Origin: Sordaria brevicollis
Taxonomy: Eukaryota; Ascomycota; Sordariomycetes; Sordariales; Sordariaceae
Assembly (NCBI GenBank): GCA_033439795.1
Contig: JAUTDP010000007.1
Location: forward strand, 1,116,001-1,180,000
DNA length: 64,000 bases
Reading direction: 5' to 3'
Under the pieces are notes generated by a model. The model searched no databases. It saw only the letters and a program-made list of their open reading frames with translations, and was not told the origin of the DNA. Every line of letters starts with the position of its first letter. The first letter of the stretch is position 1. Shown in pieces: positions 22,878 to 35,700 of this stretch. The position numbers and the translations under genes are program-made.

Positions 22878-24271
22878 ATGGATTCTGCGCAGCAAAACAG
22901 CAATGCACCAGCAGGAGGAGGCAGCAGCTGGGGTGCCTTTCTTAAGGTCTGTCCTCCCCAATCGCAAATACCCTGCGCATTGAATGCTGGGTCACTGACA
23001 GCTCCGGCCCTGAACAGTCCATCGCTTCCTTCAACGGGGATCTCGCAAGCCTCACGGCACCCCCTTTTATCCTTTCGGGCACCAGTTTGACCGAGTTTAG
23101 CTCGTACTGGTGTGAACACCCTCCCGTCTTTGCTGCTCCCGCCAAAGAAACAGATCCGGCCAAGAGGGCACTCCTGGTTCTCAAGTGGTTCTTGACCACG
23201 TTGAAGCAACAGTATGCCAGTCGCAGCGAGCAGTACGGCAACGAAAAGAAGCCTCTTAACCCCTTTCTGGGCGAACTTTTCCTCGGCAAGTGGGAGGATG
23301 AAGCCGGCGTCACCGAGCTCATCAGTGAGCAAGTAAGGTAGGTGATGATGGGGGCGCCGTCTGCCTTTCGTGTTCATTAGTGCTGATAATCATGCACGTC
23401 TAGCCATCACCCGCCCGCGACAGCCTACAACATTACCAACATTCCAACCGGCGTTCGACTCGAGGGTTACAACGCCCAAAAGGCATCGTTCTCCAAGACA
23501 ATCAACATCAAGCAGATTGGCCATGCTGTTTTGACGGTCCCATCATCGACGGCGGACCAGGCCGATACGTTCCTCATTACCCTCCCATCTCTCCATATTG
23601 AGGGCTTGATCTTCGGTTCTCCCTTTATCGAGCTAGACGGCGCGTCCTACATCACTTCCTCTACTGGATATACGGCCAAGATCGATTACAGCGGCAAGGG
23701 TTGGCTGTCCGGCAAGAAGAACTCGTTCGTGGCTACGTTGTACCCGACGGGTAAGGAGAAGGAGGTGCTTTACAACGTCTCGGGCCAGTGGACAAAGTCG
23801 TTCGAGATACATTCTGGTGCAGCTAAGCACAACAGCAAGAGTACCCTGGTCGACTCCTGGGACCCTGAGAAACAACGTCATACTCCTCTTACCGTTGCCC
23901 CAATCGAAAAGCAACACCCCTTGGAATCCAGACGAGCGTGGTCAAAGGTGGCCAACGCCATTCTCAAAGGAGACCTTGAAGCCGTGGGACAGGAGAAGAG
24001 CAGAATCGAAGTGGCTCAACGCGAGGCACGCGCTAAGGAGAAGAGCGAGGGGCGTATGTGGCAACGACGATATTTCAGCGTCCGCACCGATGCGCCTGAT
24101 CGCGTATTGACCCAGCTTGGTCCTGCTATTGGGCTAGCGGAGCATGGTGACGCGGATAAAACTGGTGGACTGTGGCGGTTTGACGCAATTAAAGCCGAGA
24201 AGGAACGTGGCCAACCGCAGCTTAGCGACGAGGAAGCCTCCAAAATCGCTAGGGAGCTCTTAGGGCAATGA
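22878..24271 (+). CDS. kes1: Osh4/Kes1-type oxysterol-binding protein
   Basis: A 418-residue lipid-transfer protein exchanging sterol and PI4P between membranes, chiefly at the Golgi/ER in yeast. Exons: 22878-22946, 23018-23337 and 23404-24271 (1257 nt). Seen: a short Ser/Gly-rich start, then the ORD lid and core beginning [23 protein letters not shown], and the family signature EQVSHHPP (residues 127-134). The Ser codon of that signature is split by intron 2, which confirms the junction. Further on are [10 protein letters not shown] and the C-terminal W-Q-R-R-Y-F segment. There is no PH, ankyrin or FFAT region, so it is the short type (Osh4-7). The start is the first ATG, and exon 1 encodes WGAFLK immediately before the intron. 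Convergent with UBP16. Confidence 0.94.
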
Positions 24272-24872
24272 GAGGATGTGACATCAGCAATCGTCGTGGC
24301 GTTGGCAAGCCAGGTCTTCCAGCCCTGTTGTAGTACAAGTAGTCGTTGGTTAGAACACATAATATTTATCTGGTCACTTGTATTGGCTTTTGGTTACGTT
24401 TGCTGCAAACCATTGCTGGAATTTTCCACCTCTTATCACAACCTGAAGTTAACTATGGGTAAGGGCACGGCAAACATGTATATAAAAACATGCCTAAATA
24501 TGACTCGGCGTGTGCACGATCGGAACAAATGCTCGAGTGCCACGCCAGATTTTCACACCTTCCATGTATCCCTAAGTTGATGAACGCCGTTGACCGGCAC
24601 ATGTCTCTCTATTGTTTCGTTTATTTTTTTTTTCTTTTTTTTTCTGGCTTACCGCTAACTAAGGTCACTGGTATCCCACCTCGTAACGGGGTTTGTGCTT
24701 TATATGGTTGGGCTTTATATGGTTGCGCTCAGTAAAACATTCACGTCCTCCCTTGTTCTGTATATCGAATGCCACCTATGAAGTCTAATGCTATACTCGA
24801 CTCAACACAAACCACGGCGAGACCCAAGCGAGACCTTGAACTAGTATTTGTTTCCAAAGATGCAGCTCAACC
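24272..24872. other. Convergent 3' region between OSH4 and UBP16
   Basis: About 600 bp holding the 3' ends of two convergent genes. It has T-rich stretches (24620-24645) and a 12-bp near-repeat gctttatatggttg at about 24700-24725. No gene seen. Confidence 0.5.
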
Positions 24873-26747
24873 TCATGCACTCTCTCGTTCGAGTTCGTAA
24901 AACAGCAAATAAACCTCTCGCTGCATGCCAAGCACATCGCGTGTAGTTGCTTCTTTGACTTTGTCGTCACTAATACGCCACCATCGGCTGTTCGATTTCG
25001 GCCTTTTCGTTTTGTTCATCGCCCTTGGTGATTTAGTCTTGAATTTCAACGCGGTTGTGTCTGGACTACCAGCCCTAGAGGACGGTTTTGAGGCAATCTT
25101 GATGAGGGTCGAGCGCGCGGATGCGGCGGCAGATCGCAAGCTACTCGTGTCGGTATCCCTTTCCCGAGACGTAGATGTCGACCTATGCTGGCTGGTAGTC
25201 GTGATCCCACCATCTACTGCCTCTGTTGTATCAGCCTGACCAGGTTCAGGCTGACTGGCGTGTGCCTGGCTGGTATTTGAAGGGGAACTGGTGTTTATGT
25301 ATGCTCCGGAGGGCTGAAAGGTACTGGGGTTGGAGAAGGGCGGATATATGTTTTGCCGTCTAAAGGACTCATAGTGCCCGCTGTGGTGATTGCCCTTGTG
25401 GGTCACAACACCGAGAAGCTTGTACTTTCTCTGATTCAAAAGGCCGCCAAGGGGCAGCTGTTCCGGAAACGCGATTTTCGCAAGATTTTTCTGAGAGAAG
25501 TTGCTCATGTCGTAGATCGACCGCGACAAATGGATAGCCAGGATCCTGGGAAATCCTGTCATGCGGATGTGCCGAGCTATCTTCCGCTTGGGAGCATAGC
25601 GAGGATCCGGCAATTCGACACCCTCTGGTGCTTGCTCGGGATCTGTTTCGATAGCTAGTTCGAGACTGGCTAGAGCCTTACGAGCCTTCTCTCTTGAAGA
25701 CTCCGACGTGGAGCGCTGGATATCTGCTTCAAGAACAGCCTTGGCATGCAGCAACCGGCACTTTTCACACTTGAACTCTTCGATGTACTCGGTCTTGAAC
25801 ATGCCGTCAAAGCAGGCGTTCAGAGTTGTTGATGGAACATGTGGTACATTAAGTGTTAGCGTGCAGAAAGTCGACTGGGTAGGCCTGGGTTTAAAGCCAC
25901 AAGTCAGGCATTCAATCTGGGACTCGAAGCTCCCTTCAAACGGGAACCCTTCTTCTGCCCTGTCTTCCTCGCCGCCGTCGGGAACCGCTGTCGCGGACGG
26001 CGTTGCCGGTTGATCAGCGCAGTCGACCTCCTCACTACCCATTTGAGGTAGAGGCCGATCCAGAGCTGCACCGTCTGGCCCGTGGTTACCGATGGAAATT
26101 TTCGCAGCTGTCTGGTTGGCCGCACGCCTGGCATAGCTTCGCGCTCTTTGGCCCGCGTGATACTCATCGCAAAGCCTCTCAGCAACGACCTGAAGAAACT
26201 CCTGGGCGTCCTGTTGCTGTCTGCTGATCCGCTGACCAAAAGCAACCTCCAGTGTCTTGACAAATGGCGCGGCCGAGATCGTCTTTTTGTAAATCGGTCT
26301 TTCGTTCAAGGCGTCAAGTATATCCTTCAAGCCCTTGGTCACTATACCCATTTGAAGCCCTTCTGCTTTCCACTCGGGCACGTCCTCCTGAACTCGCCAT
26401 TTGCTTGTCTCGTCGCCATTAGCATCCCTTCTTTCCCAAGCATCGCTCGGGATCGTCTGCGAATAAACCGAACCACCGTCCAGGCTGCGACGGTGCGTTT
26501 CCCGTATAAGATATAAGCGAAGATCTCCAAGGCCAGCGAGAGCTTGAAGAACTGAATTGATGAAACAGTCGTTTGCCGGATTGACTAGGCCCACGGCGCC
26601 ATTCTTCTTGGTCGAGAACACGCTGGTTGCGTTAGAGGATGGATCGTTATCGAGGAAGTAGGTGGGACCGAAAACGTAGATCAGTGTGATCGCGGCAAGG
26701 GAAGCACCAGCTGCGTAGGCTGCTACTGTAAGTGTCTTATCGGGCAT
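24873..26747 (-). CDS. ubp16: Membrane-anchored ubiquitin-specific protease, Ubp16-like
   Basis: Intronless 624-residue cysteine protease that removes ubiquitin. Seen: an N-terminal hydrophobic segment (about residues 8-32, AAYAAGASLAAITLIYVFGP), matching the anchor of yeast Ubp16 on the mitochondrial outer membrane. Next comes the catalytic Cys box GLVNPANDCFINSVLQAL with Cys61, and QQQDAQEFLQ. A zinc-ribbon pair follows (CLTCGF and CEKC). The His box is GVVTHKGNHHSGHYESF, and the closing block is WWRISDDKVKEA followed by REVYLLFYELE. Between the His box and the last block is a long Ser/Thr-rich, low-complexity insert (about residues 480-580), probably disordered. The start is the first ATG, which places the anchor at the extreme N-terminus. 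No intron is needed for the USP domain to be complete. Confidence 0.93.
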   Translation of the reverse strand: MPDKTLTVAAYAAGASLAAITLIYVFGPTYFLDNDPSSNATSVFSTKKNGAVGLVNPANDCFINSVLQALAGLGDLRLYLIRETHRRSLDGGSVYSQTIPSDAWERRDANGDETSKWRVQEDVPEWKAEGLQMGIVTKGLKDILDALNERPIYKKTISAAPFVKTLEVAFGQRISRQQQDAQEFLQVVAERLCDEYHAGQRARSYARRAANQTAAKISIGNHGPDGAALDRPLPQMGSEEVDCADQPATPSATAVPDGGEEDRAEEGFPFEGSFESQIECLTCGFKPRPTQSTFCTLTLNVPHVPSTTLNACFDGMFKTEYIEEFKCEKCRLLHAKAVLEADIQRSTSESSREKARKALASLELAIETDPEQAPEGVELPDPRYAPKRKIARHIRMTGFPRILAIHLSRSIYDMSNFSQKNLAKIAFPEQLPLGGLLNQRKYKLLGVVTHKGNHHSGHYESFRRQNIYPPFSNPSTFQPSGAYINTSSPSNTSQAHASQPEPGQADTTEAVDGGITTTSQHRSTSTSRERDTDTSSLRSAAASARSTLIKIASKPSSRAGSPDTTALKFKTKSPRAMNKTKRPKSNSRWWRISDDKVKEATTRDVLGMQREVYLLFYELERESA

Positions 26748-27483
26748 CCTCCCGTGTTGTGAGCGTGGTTTTGCCTTGCGACCAGCGATGGTGTTTTAAA
26801 CGTGCGTACTTTGCAAGTGTGGGTGGAATTGGTGGCTGTCTTGCGTCACACGGTCGATGTGGTCTGTTACGAACCCCCTGCCACAATTAGGTAGTGTTCG
26901 ATAATTTCTGTAATTCAAGCATTTTTACGTTTCCTTACATTTTCATTCACGAAAATTCGTGAAAACGTCTGTGCACACCGTCCATGCGCCCTCTCCTAAC
27001 ACTGCCGACCTGTTGATATATAATAGGGTAGATTTTTACAAACTAATTTACTTCTTAGCATAATTCTTGTTTATTAACAAGGCTGGCGCCCCCGTACCTA
27101 TTCTATAGGGGTATTATCAAAAATCCTTAATTTTGGTAACGTTGCCATCACCATCCTATATTATTTGAAGCGGAGCTTCAATATTGAGAAGTGTTGAAAA
27201 AACACGGAGCAAAGCATTGAGCGTAGCTTCTTCTATAATACGGTGACCCCCCTGTCAATAATCCCTGTAAATAGTCACGAGGTTTACCCGCAATTTCGCG
27301 ACCTGCATAGTCTCTTCTATAGAACCTCCGTCTATGGCGCTCAGCGGACCCACCCCACAAAATGTGGGTCTCCTCTCCTCGAACTTTAGTGAAAGGAGGT
27401 CTGTTACCGTTTTGCGCAAAATGGCCGTCGGCTATAAGAAGTTTCGATTTTTTCTTCTTTTTATTAACGTTTTTATTAATAAT
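26748..27483. other. UBP16 promoter and transition to the repeat block
   Basis: The first 250 bp are the UBP16 upstream region. From about 27000 the sequence becomes AT-rich and has no gene. It carries an inverted repeat at 26946-26963 and unrecognised, partly RIP-mutated sequence. The part from 27170 to 27480 keeps TpG and CpA and has open frames, but none resembles a known protein. Confidence 0.5.
26946..26963. repeat. 8-bp inverted repeat, 2-nt spacer
   Basis: ttcacgaa and ttcgtgaa around aa form a near-perfect palindrome about 200 bp upstream of the UBP16 start. It could be a dyad transcription-factor site; nothing more can be said. Confidence 0.5.
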
Positions 27484-27746
27484 TGTCACGGCGCTGGCGG
27501 ACAGGGTCCCGGTACGAAGGTACGGGACACCCAATCCGACGGCTCGGTTATCGCTCGGCGGTCACCTATCAAAGGTTGACCGCACCGGCGTACGTGATAG
27601 CGTGTCGCTTCCGCGCCCAGGTATAAAACCTTAGCGCGGGGCGCGCCCTTTGCCCGTTTCTTCTTTTCTTTTTCATCTTATAATTCTATAATAAACCTAA
27701 ATTTAACTTATTAAGCTTATTTCTTGTAATTACGTCGTTCGTAATA
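27484..27746 (+). repeat. Probable LTR of a Gypsy-type retrotransposon
   Basis: A 263-bp segment starting tgtcacg and ending cgtaata. The end equals cgtgaca, the inverted copy of the start, after two RIP changes. Inside are a TATA-like tataaaac at about 27622 and an aataaa at about 27691, in the order expected for U3-R. The left half is hardly RIP-mutated, the right half is. No second LTR was found in the window, and the primer-binding site is unreadable. Confidence 0.45.
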
Positions 27747-28602
27747 ATTATAAAATTAATTTTAATATATTAGGGAGGTATTTAAATATTCTAAATTTAT
27801 ATACCGATTAAAGTAATTATTATATATATTATTGTAGTTGATTACGATAGTATATATTTTCGATAAAAAGGTTATTACGGTTAAAACAGCCTAATTTAAG
27901 AATATTTAATTTAGGATAACGACCGACGAAAATATTTAAATTAATAAAATTTAGAAAAAGATTATATCTAATAAATTTGCTTTCAAATAAATTAAATTCA
28001 ATATTATTAAAGTATTTATTACCCCCAATACCATTATTTAATAAAATAATATTTTTAGGTATTATTTATTTAATATTATTACGATCGGCGCTTCCTTTAA
28101 AGAGAAATAGGACGTTTAATTTCGCGGTTTCGATAAATCTAATTTAAAGGCTTATAAAATATTAGAGGATATTAACGAAGCTTATATATTTTTTAATTAA
28201 AAAATTATTAATTAGATTTCCGATATTTATTATACGTTTAATATAAACGATTTAATTAATTTTTTATATACGAAAATAAACGCGATCGTTAAATATTATA
28301 TTTAATAGAATAATGGTTATTTATTTTTCGTTTTTAAGCTTTTAATAGTTATTAATTAAAAATATTAAAATAAAGCCGAGGATAATATTATATTAATAAA
28401 TTTCGAGCAATTTTATATTATTTAAAACGAAGAAGGTATATAGGCTTTATTTTAAGAAATTAAAATCCGAATTATTTTAGCCGAAATTATTTTATTTTAA
28501 TAATATAATTATTAAATTATTATTATTAATTTAAATATTAATTTCGGTACTTTATATAATTATACCGTTAATTTATTTAAATATTAAAAGGGTATTAAAA
28601 TC
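27747..28602. other. RIP-mutated sequence between LTR and first LINE
   Basis: Very AT-rich, with nearly no CpA or TpG. It could be the gag part of the retrotransposon whose LTR ends at 27746, but no motif (zinc knuckle, protease) can be read. It abuts the 5' end of LINE copy L-A. Confidence 0.4.
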
Positions 28603-29185
28603 GAAGAAAACGCCGATTTCTAGTCGAGGAACGCTCCAAAACGAAAACCGACAACGGGAATCGATTCAAAAGGGTCTTTTACGTCCCTTACGATATCCCG
28701 CGACGATTATAACGACGATAATATATTATTATTACCGATAATAATTAATAACGGCGACTGTAGATTCGAAAATAGCGTTTATAACCCGTTCGTAGGATTC
28801 TTAATATATAATAACCCTAACGTAGCGCGCGCTACGAAGATTTCGGAAAAAACGTAAGAGGACGACGAAATTATAAAAAAATTTATCGCTAAAATAAATA
28901 AATTTTCGAATTATAATACTATTTCGTTTGAGGATTGTAATTAAATTCGTAAATTATTTAATAAATATACAAACATCTTCGCGAAGAAAAATAAGGCAAT
29001 ATATTCCGAAGTTAATAAGGTTAATAATAATTAAATTATTATTAGGAAAAATTTCGACGATTTAAAGAAGACGATTTTATAAGAATTATAAAAGAATATT
29101 AAAAAAGCGTTAAAAATATAGGCTAAAATTATAAAGAACGCTCTTCCTAAAATTAGATCTATTTTTTAATATATTGTAATTATTA

Positions 29186-29205
29186 CCCCCCCCCCCCCCC
29201 CCCCC
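29186..29205 (+). repeat. Poly-C tract of L-A
   Basis: Twenty consecutive C in the first ORF region of the LINE. Homologous tracts are 9 (L-B), 9 (L-D), 19 (L-C) and 11 (L-F) long. C-runs have no CpA and so escape RIP. Confidence 0.85.
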
Positions 29206-32200
29206 GAAGATATTCCCCGTTAATTACGATTATACCCTCTTTATTCGAAATATTACGATTGATATTTAATATTCGAAACGGACGAATAAAGAAATTAAAA
29301 TTTAAATTAAAAAAATATTTTATAATTTAAAGACCGGTACCCTTAATATTATATAAGCCGCTATAAGATTATTTATAATTAGAAATTGTAAAATTATATT
29401 TAATAATATTATATATAAATAATATTAATAATATTAAATTTAAATTAAAAAGGTTTTTAGCGAAAAAGTATTCGTATTTTTAAATATTATTACGCTAATT
29501 GCTAAAAGGTTCCTTTAAACGAATATCGCTAAATATATAAGGATAAAAGATATTATTTATAAAATATAATAAGCGAACCCAAACGTTTTTATTATTAGAA
29601 TACGCCCGTAGAAAAAGAGAATTAACGAGGATAGAGGATTTTTTATAATAGAAGTTACAATTATAAAAATAACCGAAACTCTTTATAAAGGATTCTTCTT
29701 CTAAAAAGGTAACGTATATATTTATAAACCGTTTATTTTTTTAATTAATATTTAATAATATTTTATTTATTAGGGCGTAAAATATTTAGAGAAGTTTTAT
29801 TATAATACTAATATTTATAAACGTTATAATGAAAATAAATATAGTAAAGACCGTTTTAAAAAGGCAAATTACCTATTTAACGAGGATAAATTATTAATTT
29901 TCTATATTCTATATAAAAAATATAAATATTACGCCTTCGAAAAGAAAATATACCCCCTTTTTAAAAAAAATTATTACGAAGGCTATTATAATATACGCCG
30001 AAAGGTTACGTTCTTTTATATATTAGAAGGATTTTAAAAGAAATATTATATTAAAACCGGTAATAATAAAGGATAATAAAAATATTAATTTCCTTAATAC
30101 CCCCCTTACTATTTATATTATTATTATTTATAAAAGAGAATTTAAAAGTAGAAATAAAAGCCGTACTTATAAATAGATTAATAAGCCTTTTATTAAATCG
30201 AAATTAGTAATTAAGGGTTTAATAAACGTATTTATAAATTTTTAGGGTTCGGGTACCCGGAATAGCGTTAATTTAATCGCCGCTACTAAATTAATTATTT
30301 AGAAAGAAAAGATTTTTATTCTTATTCCGTCCGTAGGGTTAGAAAATATTCCTTTATAAAATAATTAATAATTTAATTAAAAATATTTTATTAGAATATA
30401 AGGAAATTATACGAGAGAAGGAAATTATTATTCGAATAGGGGGAGATTTATAATATTGTAGCGATTTAAGAGTTGGATAGGAATTTAAATAAAGATATTT
30501 ATCGTTTATAAAGCGGTAAATATATTAGGGTAGATTATTTAAAAAAGGGGAGGGTAATTATTTATATAAATAAGAAATAGAATTTTAAAAATTTAAATTT
30601 CTATATTGGAAAATATTAGGCCTTTATAACGTTTAAAAATTTAAAGGAATTATTAACCGTTTATTCGATTTATTCTCCTATTAAAATATATAGAATATTA
30701 GAATACGAATAAGGGTTTCCCCTCTTCGAATTCTTCGAAGAAAAACCCCTAGTAAAATATTAAATTATAGCCGTCGGGGATTTTAACCTCTATTATTTTA
30801 ATTAAAATTTAAAGAATAGAATTAATTTAAAAATCGAAAAACTCTTTATATAAATATAATAATAATATATATAATTTATTACCTTTAGAAAAGAACCGAC
30901 TTGTATAAATAATATAATATAGGAAAAAAGAAATAAAATAATCTATTATATATAAATAATATTAAAAGTCGAAATCGAATATTAAAGGGCGTAACGGTAC
31001 GAATAAATTAATTCGGATTATTATTTTTAAAAAGTTTAAATTTATATTAAAGGAAAAATTAGGAAAGTAAAAATAGAGGAAGGTTATAATTAAAATTTAA
31101 TAAATACGGAAAAAGTACGAAAGGCGGCGTTATAATGGATTTCGGTCTTAACGAAAATCGATATAAAAAAAGAATTGGAATTTATATTTAATAGGTTTAA
31201 TAAAGAATTTATAAATATAATAAAAGAGTTCGTCCCGTACTGGAAGAAAAGTCGAAAGAGAAGAGCGAGGTAATAAACGCTAAAATATAAAATAGCGATA
31301 AAAAATATAAAGTAAAAATAGTAGAAGTAATATAAGGAAAGGATATTTTTAAATTAAATAAAATTCGTAGAAGTATTAATAAAAAAAAAAAGGATTAACG
31401 CGAAAGTTTAATAAATAATATAACGAAAAGGTATTAAAAAGGCGTTAAAGAATTTAAATAAATTTTAGACTTTCGAAAAATAAGTTTATATTTAAAATTA
31501 TTTATTAATAAACCCGCCTAAATTCTTAATTTTTGAATAATATAAAGGAATAAAAGAAATTAAAAATTATAATAATAAAATAAATATTTTCGCCGAGCGT
31601 TTCTTCCCGAAAGTAAACGTCCTTATAAATTATTTATTTAATTAAATTCTTCTTTTAAATATTAATAATTCGTTATTTATTAATAAATTAATTACTGAAG
31701 AAAATATTTAGGGTATTTTATTTCGGATAATTCTAAATAAAATATTAAGCGTCGATTAATATTCGAATAAATTTTTGAAAATTTATAAGGAATTATTTTA
31801 AAAGGGTATAACCGTTTTTATAATTACAAATTTTCGTTTTAAATATTTTTTATAGCGGTTTAAAAATATAAAAGTAATTATTTTTAAGGAATTAAGAAAA
31901 ACCGCCGTATAATAAAAATTGGCCGGCGTATAGAAATTAATTTTATTATTAAATAACGTTAAGAAAATCTTCGAAGCGTTCGTCGCTAAAAGATTTATTT
32001 AAACCGTAGAAGAATTTAACCTTTTATTAGAAAGCTAAATAAATAATTAGGTAGGCCGTTCGACCGAATTTATTATTTATATTATTACGGATATTATATA
32101 TATAATTTGAAAATTTGGAGCTATTACGTCGCTAATATTCTTTAATTTTAAAAGCGTATTTAATAAAATTAATTATAAATAATTATTATATATTTTATAG

Positions 32201-32708
32201 GAAATATAATTCTTATAATAAATTTTTAAATAGGTGGCGAATTTCGTTAATGGACGAAAAAGTTCCCTCTTTTTCGACGACGAAATATCCGCTCCTTACG
32301 CTATAAAAGCCGGAATACCTTAAAGTTCCCCCCTTTCTTTAATTTTTTTTATCTTCTTTATTATTTTATTATATTATAAATTAATTATAATTAAAAATAC
32401 AATTATAATCGGCTTTGCTAATAATATTAATATTATCGTTATAATAAAAATTACCGAAGAAAATTGTAAAATACTTTAAACGGTATAGGAAATTTATTCC
32501 GAATAAATAAAAGAAAAAAATATAAAATTCGAAATAAATAAAACGGAATTAATATATTTTATATAAATAAAAGTATTAAGAATAAAAACTTTTTAATTCG
32601 GAGATATTATATTTCGATCGACGGAATTAATAAAATTTATAAGCGTTTAATTAAATTATAAATTTAATTATCGAATTTACGTAAAGGTTATTAAGAAGAA
32701 AATAAAGA

Positions 32709-32726
32709 TTTAAACGAATATATTAA
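32709..32726 (+). repeat. Target-site duplication of L-B, left copy
   Basis: tttaaacgaatatattaa occurs here and again at 39686-39703, directly flanking L-B on both sides. Confidence 0.85.
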
Positions 32727-35700
32727 ATAAGATTCTTATTCCCTAACTAAATCTATAGCGCTAATATAATATAGGGTCTATCTCCAATTCCCCGTAGGAT
32801 GAAACCGTAGGCGTTAAGCGCCCCGGATAAAAATTCCGGCTATATTTCTCGGCGCGGACCTATCCGCGCCGCTTTTTCGGCGTTTTACGATTGCGGTATA
32901 TACCTACTACCAACGCGATTAATATCCGTCTTATCCCTTCTATTTACCGTTATATTAGAATATTAAACCGTTCCGCCTTCTTAATTTATTGTCCCGTCCT
33001 TTATTTATTATTACTTTCCGCTTTTTATTCCTCTATTTATTTACCTTTCTAACCGCTATTAAATTTCTTAACCATTAAATTTTCCTTTATTCTTTTTATC
33101 CTTTTCCTCCCCCTATTACGGCTACGTTTTTATTACAATTTATATTAACGTAAAGACTTTCTTCCCCTAAATATAAAAACCCCCTATCCCCTAGGTTTTT
33201 TTAAGTTTTTCCTTCTTTTAATAATAATAATCGATTTAAAATAATTATTCTTTATTAAAAACGTATTAAAATATTCTATAAAATAATAGAAATTTCCGAC
33301 GAAAATAAGGGCGAAAATTTATTTCCCTTTTACCCTCCTTCGCCGACTTTTATATTTAATACAATTAATACCGGTATTAAAATTAATTTCGAATATATTA
33401 TTAAACGCTTTATTAATAATAAATTCTTTTATATATTAAAAAAAGGGTAAATCCTCCTTCCATTATATTCTATTTTTATATTAATTTTTCTAAAATTATA
33501 TTTATTCTCTTCCGTATTTCGTTTATACCCTCTAATTAATTAAAGCCCTTTTCGCTTTTTTAATCGTCCCGGATTATAATATTTATATAAAGGCCGTCGT
33601 TAAATTAATTTATTATATCCTTAATTATTCGAATAAATTACTATCTTTTATATTATTAATATTTCTTATTTTAATTCGTTTTTAATTAAATTTAATTAAG
33701 CTATTTAATATATTTTAATAATTTCGCATTATATAATCGATATACTTTATAATTTCTATAATCTTTATAATACCTTTTAAAAGAAAATTATTAATAAAAA
33801 CCTAATTAGTAGCGAATTCCGCGATTATTTTATCCGCTTCCATATCGTCGCTAAAGAATTCACTAGCGTAATTCGCCTTCGCTTTATTAATAATAATTTT
33901 ACTAATACCCTAAAGTAATTTATTCGCTATAAAAAATAATCGGTTAACGATTACTTTTAGAAAAGTTATTACGAATTCTTCCTTTTTAATAAAAATAATT
34001 TAATTAATAATTATATTCCTTTAAATAATATCCCTTATAATAATAATAATAATTTACTTCGTAACGGTAACGGTAATTTATTTCGTAATAATAGTAGTAA
34101 AATTCCCCCGAATAGTAATAATATTTATATACTTTCCTATAATAATTCCCCGATAGAAATTAATTCGCTAATTATTCGTCCTATTAATCCTATTTTTATT
34201 AATAATAATTAATTTACTTAGCGTTAATTCGTAATTAATATTATACGCTAATATATTCGTTAATTCGATAAATAGAACTATTTATTCGCTAATAATAATA
34301 AAATATTAAAAGTTTTAATTAATTATAAAAAGAAATAATAATTAAATAAATTATCGCCTTCACGGCCCGATAAATTCTTAATTAAATAAAAATCCTCCCC
34401 TATTTTTATTCTAATATATTAATAAATAAAAATAAAAGAAAAAGAAGAAAAGAAAATTAAAAATAGCGAATAAATTCGTTTCGCCGTTCTTTTTTTAATT
34501 TAATTATTAAGCGGTATTTATTTAATTATTTTAATTAAAATACTTATAATAAAATTCTTTCGGCTTTAATTCCATCGTTTAAATAAATTTAGAATTATTC
34601 TTACGTTTACGGTTAATTAATTATTATAAATTATATATTTATTATTCAAAAATATTCGAACGTAATATAGTAAAACGTTTCCCGTCCTAATTTATATAAA
34701 TAAATAAGGGTATTAATATCGGGGACTCTCTTTTAAAAAAAGAAGGCCTTAAAGCCGATTACCTTCGTTTTCGTTTAAACGAAAAGGGAACTCTTCGTTT
34801 TCGTTAATAAATAATAATTCTTATTATCCTCCGAAAATTAAATTCTCTTCCGCTTCTTCTTTTTTTAACCAATTATATACCTTTTTATTATAATATTATT
34901 CAACTTCGGGTCGAAATTAATAATTATAAATTTATACCACCGATTTAATTTAATTACCGCTATTATTAATTAATAATTATAATACGATATTTACTTTCTC
35001 TCTATAACGTCCTTTAATTATATTTTTTAATCGAAGGCTAAAAATTCCGGCGGTTATAACGATTAAACGGGTACGCCCGTTACCGGGGGTAATTTTATTA
35101 TAATCGCTATAAAATTCTCTATTAATATTTATTCTTCCGCCTATTTAATTTTAATAATACCGCTTTCCGGTTTATTAATAAATAATCGACTTTTTATTCG
35201 TTTTATTTAAATATAATTAATTATTTAAATTACTATTTTTCGGACGAATTTAACCTAATTCGTACGGGCGAATTTCTCTTCGAAAGCCCTTACTTATTTA
35301 TTAAAATAAAAGTCGAATAGTAGGTAAAACATTTCCGTTTTAAAATTCTATACCGGTGTAATTTTATATACCTTAACGACGATTTTTAAATATTTAATCT
35401 AATATTTAATTAATCCGATTATTATCCTTCGGGGTTTATTATATATTTTTATTAATTAATATAAAATTAAAACTTTATATATAATCGTATTTCGAATATA
35501 TTTAATATAAATTTCCTTCGTACGAGCGAAAGAATAATCCTAAATCTTTACGGCTAATCGAATTAATATATTTATTTAAATTTTTTTTTTTTTTTTAATA
35601 ACTTCTATATAAATTCGATAATTAAATTTATAATTTAATTAAACGCTTAGGAATTTTATCGATTCTATCGGTCGAAATATAATATCCCCGAATTAAAAAA

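Larger units (their letters stand above)
28603..32726 (+). mobile_element. Tad1-like LINE copy L-A, 5' part, RIP-mutated
   Basis: Forward non-LTR retrotransposon. It begins aacgccgattt, about 20 bases inside the 5' end seen in other copies. A poly-C tract lies at 29186-29205. The endonuclease motif (GDFN context) is at about 30772-30790, and a reverse-transcriptase block at 31900-32440. The latter contains relics of RPIALLNTLGK, a GIPQ-SPLS segment and the F-A-D-D box near 32411, read as FANN. All frames are closed by RIP stops. It is split at 32709-32726 by copy L-B, and its 3' part resumes at 39686. Confidence 0.85.
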
